This document shows positions 25,512-32,665 of a stretch of 33,162 nt of DNA, one piece after another; positions within the stretch are counted from its first letter, which is position 1; each line of letters starts with the position of its first letter. The translations under genes and the position numbers were made by a program. The DNA is from JBBQER01 sp038320885 (GTDB lineage: Bacteria > Actinomycetota > Acidimicrobiia > IMCC26256 > PALSA-610), in NCBI GenBank assembly GCA_038320885.1, contig JBBQER010000040.1:1-33162 (forward strand), in the 5' to 3' direction. The notes under the pieces are model-generated. The model was not told the origin of the DNA and did no database searches. It saw nothing but the letters and a program-made list of their open reading frames with translations.

Positions 25512-25934
25512 ATGGCGGTTCACGTGAGCTACGAGTGGCGCGGTGACATCTCGGACTCCGAGCTGGTCGCGCTCACCGACTCCTACGGTGGGGCATCGGC
25601 GCCCGGCTGGTGGGATCGAATCCGCCCGTTCAGCCTCGGGTGGGTCGCGGCGCGACTACCGAACGGTGAGGCCGCCGGCTTCGTGAACGTTGCCTGGGAC
25701 GGATGCGATCACGCCTTCCTGATCGACACGAAGTGCCGCGCCGACCTCCAGCACAACGGCATCGGGACCGAGCTCGTTCGGCTCGCCACTCGCGAGGCCA
25801 AGCGGGCCGGCTGCGAGTGGTTGCACGTGGACTACCGGGAACGTCTGGTTCCGTTCTACGAGGGAGCCTGCGGGTTCCGGTCGACACCCGCGAGCCTGAT
25901 CCACCTCCCGGACTTCGAGTCGGCCGCGTCATAA
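25512..25934 (+). CDS. GNAT-family N-acetyltransferase
   Basis: A 140-residue single GNAT domain. The acetyl-CoA pyrophosphate-binding motif is QHNGIGTEL (the Q/R-x2-G-x-G/A pattern, about residues 80-88). It is followed by VRLATREAKRAGCEWLHVDY and the C-terminal motif FYEGACGFRSTPASLI. The acceptor is unknown. ATG 25512 begins 19 bp after the cyclic-nucleotide-binding gene. The frame is open a little further up to 25449, but that overlaps the previous gene. The stop overlaps a -10-like element of the next gene. The close spacing suggests possible co-transcription with the upstream gene. Confidence 0.85.
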   Translation: MAVHVSYEWRGDISDSELVALTDSYGGASAPGWWDRIRPFSLGWVAARLPNGEAAGFVNVAWDGCDHAFLIDTKCRADLQHNGIGTELVRLATREAKRAGCEWLHVDYRERLVPFYEGACGFRSTPASLIHLPDFESAAS

Positions 25935-25935
25935 T
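25930..25935 (+). promoter_or_regulatory. -10 element of the ParB-like gene, leaderless start predicted
   Basis: CATAAT (5/6 match to TATAAT) overlaps the stop codon of the GNAT gene and ends 7 nt before the ATG at 25943. No Shine-Dalgarno lies between. No clear -35 element is visible. Confidence 0.45.
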
Positions 25936-25942
25936 TCGGGCC

Positions 25943-26305
25943 ATGGCCGACCGCGAGAGCCACTCGCATCGGGTGTCCGGGGGACGCGGCCACTGGTGGA
26001 CCGATCGCCTGTGGGCCGCGGCCTCGGAGCTTCCCGTCGCGACGGTTCCGATCGCCTCGATAGCAGAGTTCGACATGGACTGTTGGTTTCACGGCAAGGG
26101 ACCGACCTGCCGCGAAGTGGCCGAGCACGCCCGTCGCATGAATGAGGCGGACCTGAGCCATCCGGTGATCCTGGCTGCTGACGGCACCCTCATGGACGGC
26201 GGGCACCGAATTGCCAAGGCGTATCTGCTCGGCGAGGAGACCATCCAAGCGCGGCGTTTCGTGACCGATCCCGAGCCGGACTGGATCGTCCCGGAATCAA
26301 CATGA
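25943..26305 (+). CDS. small ParB/sulfiredoxin-like domain protein
   Basis: A 120-residue protein. Its core, VATVPIASIAEFDMDCWF then LSHPVILAADGTLMDGGHRIAKAYLLGEETIQARRF, follows the ParB N-terminal (ParB/Srx) pattern: a loop naming positions to obey, then xPVILxxDGxLxDGxHRxxAxxxLG, where the GGHRI stretch corresponds to the ParB nucleotide-binding GxHRR loop. No DNA-binding helix-turn-helix is present, so it is not a chromosome-partitioning ParB. ParB-fold proteins can be CTP- or ATP-using enzymes, and the activity here is unknown. The gene probably has its own leaderless promoter. Confidence 0.7.
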   Translation: MADRESHSHRVSGGRGHWWTDRLWAAASELPVATVPIASIAEFDMDCWFHGKGPTCREVAEHARRMNEADLSHPVILAADGTLMDGGHRIAKAYLLGEETIQARRFVTDPEPDWIVPEST

Positions 26306-26318
26306 CCCACGATCGATA

Positions 26319-26347
26319 TTCGGCGGATCGGGGTCGTCGGCTACCAT
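26319..26347 (+). promoter_or_regulatory. candidate rplU-rpmA promoter and leader
   Basis: TTCGGC (26319-26324) and TACCAT (26342-26347) are 17 bp apart in the 116-bp space upstream of rplU. The predicted leader is about 70 nt and GC-rich. L21 leaders that bind the protein are known in some bacteria, but I could not derive a defined structure here. A GAGG ribosome site lies 5-6 nt before the ATG. Confidence 0.35.
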
Positions 26348-26421
26348 CGACCAGTTCCGGAAGCGCCCGCGGGGGTGCCGCGCCCGAATGATGTTGCCGC
26401 TGACCATCTCGTGAGGCCTCG

Positions 26422-26727
26422 ATGTATGCAGTGATCCAGACCGGTGGCAAGCAGTACCGCGTCGCCGAGGGCGACCGTCTCGAAGTCGAGTTGCTCGACG
26501 GCGACGACGTCACGCTGCAGCCGGTGCTGCTCGTCGACGGCGACGACGTGCTGTCGACCCCGTCCGCGCTCGAGGGTGCGGCTGTCACCGCCCGGATCGT
26601 CGGCGAGGCCAAGGGCCCCAAGATCAAGGGCTTCACCTACAAGAACAAGTCGAACCAGCGCCGGCACTGGGGCCACCGCCAGCACTACTCCTTGATCGAG
26701 ATCACCGGGATCTCGAAAACGACTTAG
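26422..26727 (+). CDS. rplU: large ribosomal subunit protein L21
   Basis: A 101-residue protein starting with the diagnostic MYAVIQTGGKQYRV. It ends in the RNA-binding YKNKSNQRRHWGHRQHYSLIEITGI stretch, which is the L21 signature region. L21 binds 23S rRNA together with L20. The length is normal. rpmA follows after 11 bp in the standard rplU-rpmA order. Confidence 0.97.
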   Translation: MYAVIQTGGKQYRVAEGDRLEVELLDGDDVTLQPVLLVDGDDVLSTPSALEGAAVTARIVGEAKGPKIKGFTYKNKSNQRRHWGHRQHYSLIEITGISKTT

Positions 26728-26738
26728 GAGCTCACACC

Positions 26739-26999
26739 ATGTCGAAGAAGAAGGGCGCGGCCTCCTCGCGCAACGGTCGTGACTCCAACGCCCAGCGTCT
26801 CGGCGTGAAGCGTTACAGCGGCGAGACGGTGACCGCGGGCACGATCATCGTGCGTCAGCGCGGCACGCAGTGGCACCCCGGTTTCAACGTCGGCATCGGC
26901 GGCGACGACACGCTGTTCGCGAAGTCGCATGGCGTCGTGAAGTTCGGGACGCGGCGGGGCCGCAACCTCGTCGACATCGTTCCCGGCGACGCGGGCTGA
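26739..26999 (+). CDS. rpmA: large ribosomal subunit protein L27
   Basis: An 86-residue protein with the L27 signature GVKRYSGETVTAGTIIVRQRGTQWHPG. The N-terminus (SKKKGAASSRNGRDS) reaches the peptidyl-transferase centre. It begins directly with the Ser-Lys-Lys-Lys tail and lacks the cleavable extension seen in Firmicutes, so no processing protease is needed. The ribosome site AGGAG is 7-8 nt before the ATG. A strong hairpin (27030-27050) follows. Confidence 0.97.
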   Translation: MSKKKGAASSRNGRDSNAQRLGVKRYSGETVTAGTIIVRQRGTQWHPGFNVGIGGDDTLFAKSHGVVKFGTRRGRNLVDIVPGDAG

Positions 27000-27014
27000 G
27001 CACCACCGCCTGAT

Positions 27015-29351
27015 CTACGCGCGGGTCGCGAGTCCCTCGGGGAGGGGCTCGGCGTGCACCACGGTGAGCGTCTTGGTCGTACGCGTGATGCTGACGTAAA
27101 GCAGCCGGAGCCCGGCGCGGTCGGCCGTCACGAGGTTTCTCGGCTCCACGACCACCACATGGTCGAACTCGAGTCCCTTCGCCTCCGCGGGCTCGAGCAC
27201 GGCGACCGCAGCGTCGAGTGCGTCGGTCGCGTCGGTCGACGCGTTGACGCCGGCGAGGCGGGAGATGATCTTGGCGTGCAACGAGGCGGGCGCGATGACG
27301 GCGAGCGTGCCGGTGCGCTCCAGCGCGGCGCGGGCATGCGCCGCGGTCTCCTCGACCAGGCGCTCCTGCGAGGTGGCGACGAACACGGGGTCCTCGCCGG
27401 TGCTGCGCACAGAACGTGAGGGCTCCACCGTCGGCGCGGCGACCGCAAGCAGTCGCGACGCAACCTCCATGACCTCGGCCGGCGTCCGGTAGTTGATCGT
27501 CAAGGTCACGAACCGGACCGGGGCGTGCTGCGGGACGTGCTCGAGCACGTCGGACCACGAAGCCAGCGCACCGGGCCGGCTGGCCTGACCCGGATCGCCG
27601 ACGAGTGTCATCGAGCCCGACGGGCAGCGCCGCGCCAGCATGCGCCACTGCATCGCGGTGAGGTCTTGCGCCTCGTCGACCAGCACGTGGCCGAACGTGC
27701 GCGGGTCTCGCCCCGACTCCGACCCGTTTGGGGTCGGCTCCTCGTTGCGCCGAACAACGGTCGCGGCGTCGGTGAAGCCGTGGAGCCCGAGCTCGTCGAT
27801 GACGCGCGATGCCTGATCGAGCTCCTCGTCGCGGTTCTGCGTCCGCCGGCGGCGGGGTCGGGCCGCCTCGACCGAACCGAGACGGGAATCCGCTTCGTCG
27901 ACGAGCGCGACGTCGTCCTCGGTCCACGAGACCCTGGTCACGTCCCGCGCCCGGGCCCGGTGCAACCGCGCTTGCTCGTCGTCGGTGAGCACATCGCGAG
28001 CCGCCGACGCCACGAGCGCCGCGAACCCGAAGAGATCGTTCACCAGCTCCTGTCCCGAGAGCACGGGCCACATGCGATCGAGTGCTTCCCGCACCTCGGG
28101 GCGGCTCCGCATGCGCGCCCGCAGCTCCCGCTCCCATCCTTCGGGTGGTGCCTCACCGCGCACGAGCGCGCCGGCCACACTCGCGTCGAGCGTGTTGTCG
28201 CGATCGAACAGGCTCCGCACGTTCTCGGGCGCATCCTCCTCGCGCCGGTGGTACGAGCGGATCGCCGCCTCCTTGTAGCGCGCGATGAGAAGGTCGACGA
28301 AGCGCTGCACGAGATTGGGCCGGAGCTCGTTGTGCGTGCCGCGCCGGCGGTGCACGTTCTCGATCATCCGCGCGGTCTCGCGCCGGCGGATCCGGAGCTG
28401 CAAGCCGTCGATGAGCAGCGTGAAGTCGTCGCGGAGCGGTCGCTCCCGATCGGCGACCGCGCGCTCGATCACCGTGGTCATCCGCGCGTCGCCCTTCAAG
28501 GCGCCGGCGGCGACCGAATCGACGCCGCGGATCTTCAGGCTCGGGCGGAGTCCCGCGATCGTCGACAGCTGCACGTCCTGCTCGCCGAGTGAGGGGAGCA
28601 CGTGCTCGATGTAGCGGAGGAACACCGGGCTGGGGCCGACGAGCAGCACACCCTGCGCACCCAGGCGACGCCGGAACGTGTACAGCAGGTACGCGGCGCG
28701 GTGCAGCGCGACGGCGGTCTTGCCCGTGCCGGGACCGCCCGCGACCACCAGTGGTCCTTGGATGTCGGCGCGGATCGCCTCGTCCTGCTCGGCCTGGATC
28801 GTGGCGACGATGTCACCCATGCGGCCGGTGCGGTTCCGCTCGAGCGCGGCGAGCAGGGCGCCTTCGCCCGCGATCGGGAGGCCGGCTTCGTCGATCGCGG
28901 CCTGGTCGAACACTTCGTCGTCGAGGCCCACGAGCTCGCGGCCCTTGCGCGAGATGAGGTGACGGCGGCGCACGACCTCCATCGGCTCGACCGCGGTTGC
29001 GCGGTAGAACGGCTCCGAGACCGGTGCCCTCCAGTCGACGACGAGCGGCGTGTGCTCCTCGTCCTCGACGGCGATGCGCCCGACGTACCAGCGCGAGTGG
29101 TCTTCCATGTCGAGCCGCCCGAACATGAGGGGCGCGTCACCGATGTCGAGGTCGGAGAGGCGACGCTGGGTCACGTTCCAGGCGATATCGCGTTCGAGCC
29201 GGGCCTGGTGCGTTCCGCCGGCTCGCACGTCGGAGTACGCCTCCCGGACCCGCTCGGCCGCGGCTCGCATGGCCTCCAGGCGGGTGTACGCGACATCCAC
29301 GTACGCCTGCTCGGCGGCGAGCTCAGGGTCGACGAACGGTCGGTCCGGCAT
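27015..29351 (-). CDS. helD: HelD-like superfamily 1 helicase / RNA polymerase recycling ATPase
   Basis: A 778-residue UvrD/Rep-type ATPase. The N-terminal region has a helical hairpin (AAEQAYVDVAYTRLEAMRAAAERVREAY), as in HelD where it enters the RNA polymerase channel. VDWRAPVSEPFYRAT follows. Walker A is GGPGTGKT (205-212), then ALHRAAYLLYTFR. Walker B-type DEAQDLTAMQWRML and the C-terminal motifs LTINYRTPAEVMEVASRLL and LLYVSITRTTKTLTVVH complete the motor. HelD proteins release RNA polymerase from stalled complexes, and some actinobacterial forms protect from rifampicin. ATG 29351 is preferred over the GTG three bases upstream because GAGAGG has good spacing to it. It is divergent from the glycosylase gene and convergent with rpmA. 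Confidence 0.87.
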   Translation of the reverse strand: MPDRPFVDPELAAEQAYVDVAYTRLEAMRAAAERVREAYSDVRAGGTHQARLERDIAWNVTQRRLSDLDIGDAPLMFGRLDMEDHSRWYVGRIAVEDEEHTPLVVDWRAPVSEPFYRATAVEPMEVVRRRHLISRKGRELVGLDDEVFDQAAIDEAGLPIAGEGALLAALERNRTGRMGDIVATIQAEQDEAIRADIQGPLVVAGGPGTGKTAVALHRAAYLLYTFRRRLGAQGVLLVGPSPVFLRYIEHVLPSLGEQDVQLSTIAGLRPSLKIRGVDSVAAGALKGDARMTTVIERAVADRERPLRDDFTLLIDGLQLRIRRRETARMIENVHRRRGTHNELRPNLVQRFVDLLIARYKEAAIRSYHRREEDAPENVRSLFDRDNTLDASVAGALVRGEAPPEGWERELRARMRSRPEVREALDRMWPVLSGQELVNDLFGFAALVASAARDVLTDDEQARLHRARARDVTRVSWTEDDVALVDEADSRLGSVEAARPRRRRTQNRDEELDQASRVIDELGLHGFTDAATVVRRNEEPTPNGSESGRDPRTFGHVLVDEAQDLTAMQWRMLARRCPSGSMTLVGDPGQASRPGALASWSDVLEHVPQHAPVRFVTLTINYRTPAEVMEVASRLLAVAAPTVEPSRSVRSTGEDPVFVATSQERLVEETAAHARAALERTGTLAVIAPASLHAKIISRLAGVNASTDATDALDAAVAVLEPAEAKGLEFDHVVVVEPRNLVTADRAGLRLLYVSITRTTKTLTVVHAEPLPEGLATRA
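27030..27050. terminator. strong hairpin after rplU-rpmA, inside the helD 3' end
   Basis: A 9-bp stem (27030-27038 with 27042-27050, one G-U pair) closes on a 3-nt GGG loop. It starts 31 bp after the rpmA stop and falls within the last codons of helD on the other strand. There is no T-tract. It is the most stable simple hairpin I found at a gene end in this window. Confidence 0.45.
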
Positions 29352-29379
29352 CACGCCTCTCGGTATTCGGGGAGAGGAC

Positions 29380-29385
29380 AGTTTA
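29380..29385 (-). promoter_or_regulatory. -10 element of helD
   Basis: On the minus strand TAAACT lies 28 nt before ATG 29351. The leader contains GAGAGG as ribosome site. No convincing -35 element is visible. The region 29352-29431 is the shared divergent promoter space of helD and the glycosylase-like gene. Confidence 0.4.
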
Positions 29386-29417
29386 GTCGCCGGGGACCCT
29401 GCGCCCGACCAGACGGG

Positions 29418-29423
29418 TATCGT
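29418..29423 (+). promoter_or_regulatory. -10 element of the HhH-GPD gene, leaderless start predicted
   Basis: TATCGT ends 8 nt before ATG 29432, with no Shine-Dalgarno between them. Confidence 0.4.
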
Positions 29424-29431
29424 CCCGAGTC

Positions 29432-30043
29432 ATGGGGAACGGACCGGCAGCCCTCCATTTCACGGCCGATGCCGAGGCCAATCGGCTGCTCGCGGAGGAG
29501 CCGCTCGCACTGATGCTCGGGATGCTCCTCGACCAGCAGGTCACGATGGAGTGGGCGTTCGGCGCCCCGCTCCTGCTCAAGCAGCGGCTCGGTGTCGAGC
29601 ACCTCGACGCCGGTGCCATCGCGGCGATGGATCCCGCCGCTCTGGACGTCGTGTTCCGCGCCAAGCCCGCGCTCCATCGCTATCCGGGTTCGATGGCGAA
29701 GCGCACCTACGACCTCTGCCGGCACCTCGTCGAGCACTACGACGGCCGGGCCGAACGCGTGTGGGCGGGCGTCGCGAGTGGCGAGGAGCTGCTCGCGCGG
29801 GTGCACGCGCTCCCGGGTTTCGGCAAGGACAAGGCGCGCATCTTCGTGGGCCTGCTCGGCAAGCGGTTGGGTGTGCAGCCGCCGGGTTGGGAGCAGGTCG
29901 CGGCCGACTGGCCGTCGATCGCCGATGTCGACAGCTTCGAGCGGGTCGCCGAGATCCGGGTCAAGAAGCGCGCGGCCAAGGCCGCGAAGAAGGCCGCGGC
30001 CCCGAGGTCGAAGCAGCAAGCGCAGAAGCGGGCGACGGCGTAG
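29432..30043 (+). CDS. HhH-GPD superfamily base-excision DNA repair protein (TIGR03252-like)
   Basis: A 203-residue protein with the helical glycosylase fold. LALMLGMLLDQQVTMEWAFGAP matches the N-terminal helices of the family. The helix-hairpin-helix L127-P-G-F-G-K-D-K134 is followed by a possible catalytic Asp in IADVD (D165 or D167). The Lys of bifunctional EndoIII-type enzymes (LPGVGRKTA) falls on D133 here, so a monofunctional glycosylase or a non-catalytic binder is more likely. A Lys/Ala-rich tail (about 175-203) may bind DNA. The damaged base it recognises is unknown. It is divergent from helD, and the iron box of the next gene follows its stop. Confidence 0.83.
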   Translation: MGNGPAALHFTADAEANRLLAEEPLALMLGMLLDQQVTMEWAFGAPLLLKQRLGVEHLDAGAIAAMDPAALDVVFRAKPALHRYPGSMAKRTYDLCRHLVEHYDGRAERVWAGVASGEELLARVHALPGFGKDKARIFVGLLGKRLGVQPPGWEQVAADWPSIADVDSFERVAEIRVKKRAAKAAKKAAAPRSKQQAQKRATA

Positions 30044-30075
30044 CTCCGGCGCGATTCTCGCTGGAATCGGAGTTG

Positions 30076-30100
30076 TAGTTAGGTTAGCCTTACCTAACTA
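30076..30100 (+). promoter_or_regulatory. IdeR/DtxR iron box
   Basis: The 19-mer TTAGGTTAGCCTTACCTAA (30079-30097) agrees with the mycobacterial/corynebacterial IdeR-DtxR consensus TTAGGTTAGSCTAACCTAA at 18 of 19 positions. The palindrome extends to 9-bp perfect arms (30076-30084 with 30092-30100). It lies between the HhH-GPD stop and the membrane methyltransferase start at 30190, about 90 bp upstream, so iron-dependent repression of that gene is predicted. No other gene lies downstream of it on the plus strand before 30863. Confidence 0.85.
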
Positions 30101-30189
30101 ACTCGCTCAAGGGTTGCCATGCCGTTTCGGGACACGCTCACCACCGACGGCGGGTTGCGCGGTCGGGGATGGCAGGAGGTTCGTGAGTC

Positions 30190-30863
30190 ATGGCGGTTCT
30201 CAGCCTCGCATTGCTCGTGCTCTTCGGTTTCTTCTGTGTCGGCGTGCGCACATGGGTGCACGTACGCCGCACCGGACAATCGCCGTTCCGGTCCGGGCCG
30301 CTGGGGAGCGGCAGGTGGCGGTCGCTGCCTTCGCGGTCGGATTCGTGATTGCACCCGTGCTCGATATCGCCGGGATCGTGTCACCACTGTGGAGCGGCTG
30401 GGGTTGGTCGGTCGCGGGCTCGGCACTCGCGGTGGCCGGCATCACGTACGCGATGTGGAACCAGCTCGCGATGGGGGAGTCGTGGCGAATCGGGATCGAT
30501 CCCGATGAGCGCACCGCGCTGGTGACCGGCGGGTCCTACCGCTACGTCCGCAACCCGATCTACACCGGGATGTTCGCAGTTGCGTTGGGCATGGCCATCG
30601 TGCTTCCCAACGTCGTGGCGCTCGTGGCGCTCGTGGCGCTCGTGGCGCTCGTGGCGCTCGTGGCGCTCGTGGCGCTCGTGGCGCTCGTGGCGCTCGTGGC
30701 GCTCGTTGCGTTCGTCGCGGTGGTCGGGGGCGTCGAGCTGGTCGTGCGCGCGGTCGAAGAGCCGTACCTCGCCTCAGTGCACGGCGACACGTTCGCAGAC
30801 TGGGCCGCGCGCGCCGGCCGGTTGGTTCCCGGCGTCGGCCGGCTGAGGCGAGCTCGTAGCTAG
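30190..30863 (+). pseudogene. isoprenylcysteine/phospholipid methyltransferase-family membrane protein, frameshifted
   Basis: The N-terminal part is read from ATG 30190, which has a perfect AGGAGG 10 nt upstream: AVLSLALLVLFGFFCVGVRTWVHVRRTGQSPFR, as in actinobacterial ICMT-like proteins. That frame stops at 30346-30348. The family sequence continues in another frame (AVAAFAVGFVIAPVLD to RLVPGVGRL). Adding one base right after the Trp43 codon (30316-30318, in GGTGGCGG) restores a 224-residue protein, so one G seems lost. The rest has WRIGIDPDERTALVTGGSYRYVRNPIYTGM and VRAVEEPYLASVHGDTF, the SAM-dependent methyltransferase motifs. A (Val-Ala-Leu) repeat lengthens one helix. The downstream part could be made from GTG 30315, so some reading may persist. 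It lies behind an iron box. A sequencing error is a real alternative to a true mutation. Confidence 0.75.
30615..30704 (+). repeat. 9-bp microsatellite, ten perfect copies (GTGGCGCTC)
   Basis: Ten exact copies of GTGGCGCTC run from 30615 to 30704, followed by a decayed GTTGCGTTC unit. In frame they encode (Val-Ala-Leu)10 within a predicted membrane helix of the methyltransferase-family protein. The 9-bp unit keeps the frame whatever the copy number. Related proteins, as I recall them, have a much shorter stretch at this place. Confidence 0.97.
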
Positions 30864-30868
30864 CTCGC
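30848..30868. terminator. hairpin overlapping two convergent stop codons
   Basis: A 7-bp stem GCGAGCT (30848-30854) / AGCTCGC (30862-30868) with a 7-nt loop spans the TAG of the methyltransferase gene (30861-30863) and the TAG of the minus-strand lipoprotein gene (30862-30860). The two stops share two bases. A bidirectional terminator is plausible; there is no T-tract. Confidence 0.4.
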
Positions 30869-31360
30869 AGCGAGCGCGCGTTCGGTGATCGTCAGCGACC
30901 TCGTCGCGGTCCGACCGTCGGCCGCCCGGGCGGTGAGCGTGTACCGGTGCGCGTTCCCGTCGCACGCGAGGGGCACGAGCTTGTCGTTCGATCCGCCCCC
31001 GTAAGTCGCGAAGACCGGTTCGGCGCCGATGCGCAGCGTCACGGTTTCGGCGTCTCGAGCCTCCCACTGCAGCTCGACGCTCGTGGGCGCGTTGCACTGA
31101 ACGGGGAGCACCGGTCCGGACAGGCGGATGATTCGGGGTCCGCCCAGTGCGGACACGCTGCTCGTCGTGCCGGGTCCTGCCATCTTGACCGTCGTGGGCG
31201 CCGAGGTCGTGGCGCGGACTTTGGTCGTGGAGGTCGTCGACCGGGCTTTCGTCGTCGTCGATGCGCGGGAGGGCCGGCTCGAGTCGCCGCTGCTGCTACA
31301 CGCGCCCAGTGTCACGAGCGCGACGACCGTCACCAGGAAGGACAGTCGCGGTAGGCGCAC
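30860..31360 (-). CDS. putative lipoprotein with Ser/Thr linker and Ig-like C-terminal domain
   Basis: A 166-residue protein. The signal peptide VRLPRLSFLVTVVALVTLGAC ends in a lipobox (lipid Cys21). A Ser/Thr/Lys-rich linker follows (about 22-65). The C-terminal domain (about 75-160) has an immunoglobulin-like strand pattern: VELQWEARDAETVTLRIG, then YTLTARAADGRTATRSLTI, with two cysteines (PVQCNAP, PLACDGN) that could form a disulfide. The function is unknown. GTG 31360 is chosen because the signal peptide starts there and a TACGAT -10 lies 6 nt upstream; the open frame further up is antisense to obgE. It is divergent from obgE with 57 bp between starts. Confidence 0.75.
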   Translation of the reverse strand: MRLPRLSFLVTVVALVTLGACSSSGDSSRPSRASTTTKARSTTSTTKVRATTSAPTTVKMAGPGTTSSVSALGGPRIIRLSGPVLPVQCNAPTSVELQWEARDAETVTLRIGAEPVFATYGGGSNDKLVPLACDGNAHRYTLTARAADGRTATRSLTITERALAAS

Positions 31361-31366
31361 GCAGAG

Positions 31367-31372
31367 ATCGTA
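31367..31372 (-). promoter_or_regulatory. -10 element of the lipoprotein gene, leaderless start predicted
   Basis: On the minus strand TACGAT ends 6 nt before GTG 31360. No Shine-Dalgarno is present. It is one half of a compact divergent pair with the obgE promoter. Confidence 0.45.
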
Positions 31373-31404
31373 GAGATACGAGCGGGCTCGTCGGAGGCGG
31401 TCCG

Positions 31405-31410
31405 TATCCT
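31405..31410 (+). promoter_or_regulatory. -10 element of obgE, leaderless start predicted
   Basis: TATCCT ends 7 nt before the obgE GTG at 31418, and there is no ribosome-binding site. The 57-bp divergent region therefore appears to hold two leaderless promoters. Confidence 0.5.
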
Positions 31411-31417
31411 GTCTGCG

Positions 31418-32661
<1,244 letters not shown>

Positions 32662-32665
<4 letters not shown>

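Noticed and set aside
25943..26305. Chromosome-partitioning ParB
   Set aside because: Only the small ParB/Srx-like part is present, without helix-turn-helix, parA neighbour or parS-like site nearby.
30119..30508. Open frame from ATG 30119 just after the iron box
   Set aside because: Its Ser/Arg/Cys-rich translation looks like an out-of-frame read of the methyltransferase gene. The frame from 30190 has AGGAGG and family similarity.
30615..30704. CRISPR-like array
   Set aside because: The units are 9 bp with no spacers; it is a simple tandem repeat.
30560..30790. Minus-strand (Ala-Thr-Ser) repeat protein
   Set aside because: This is simply the reverse reading of the 9-bp microsatellite; no start signal or flanking domain.
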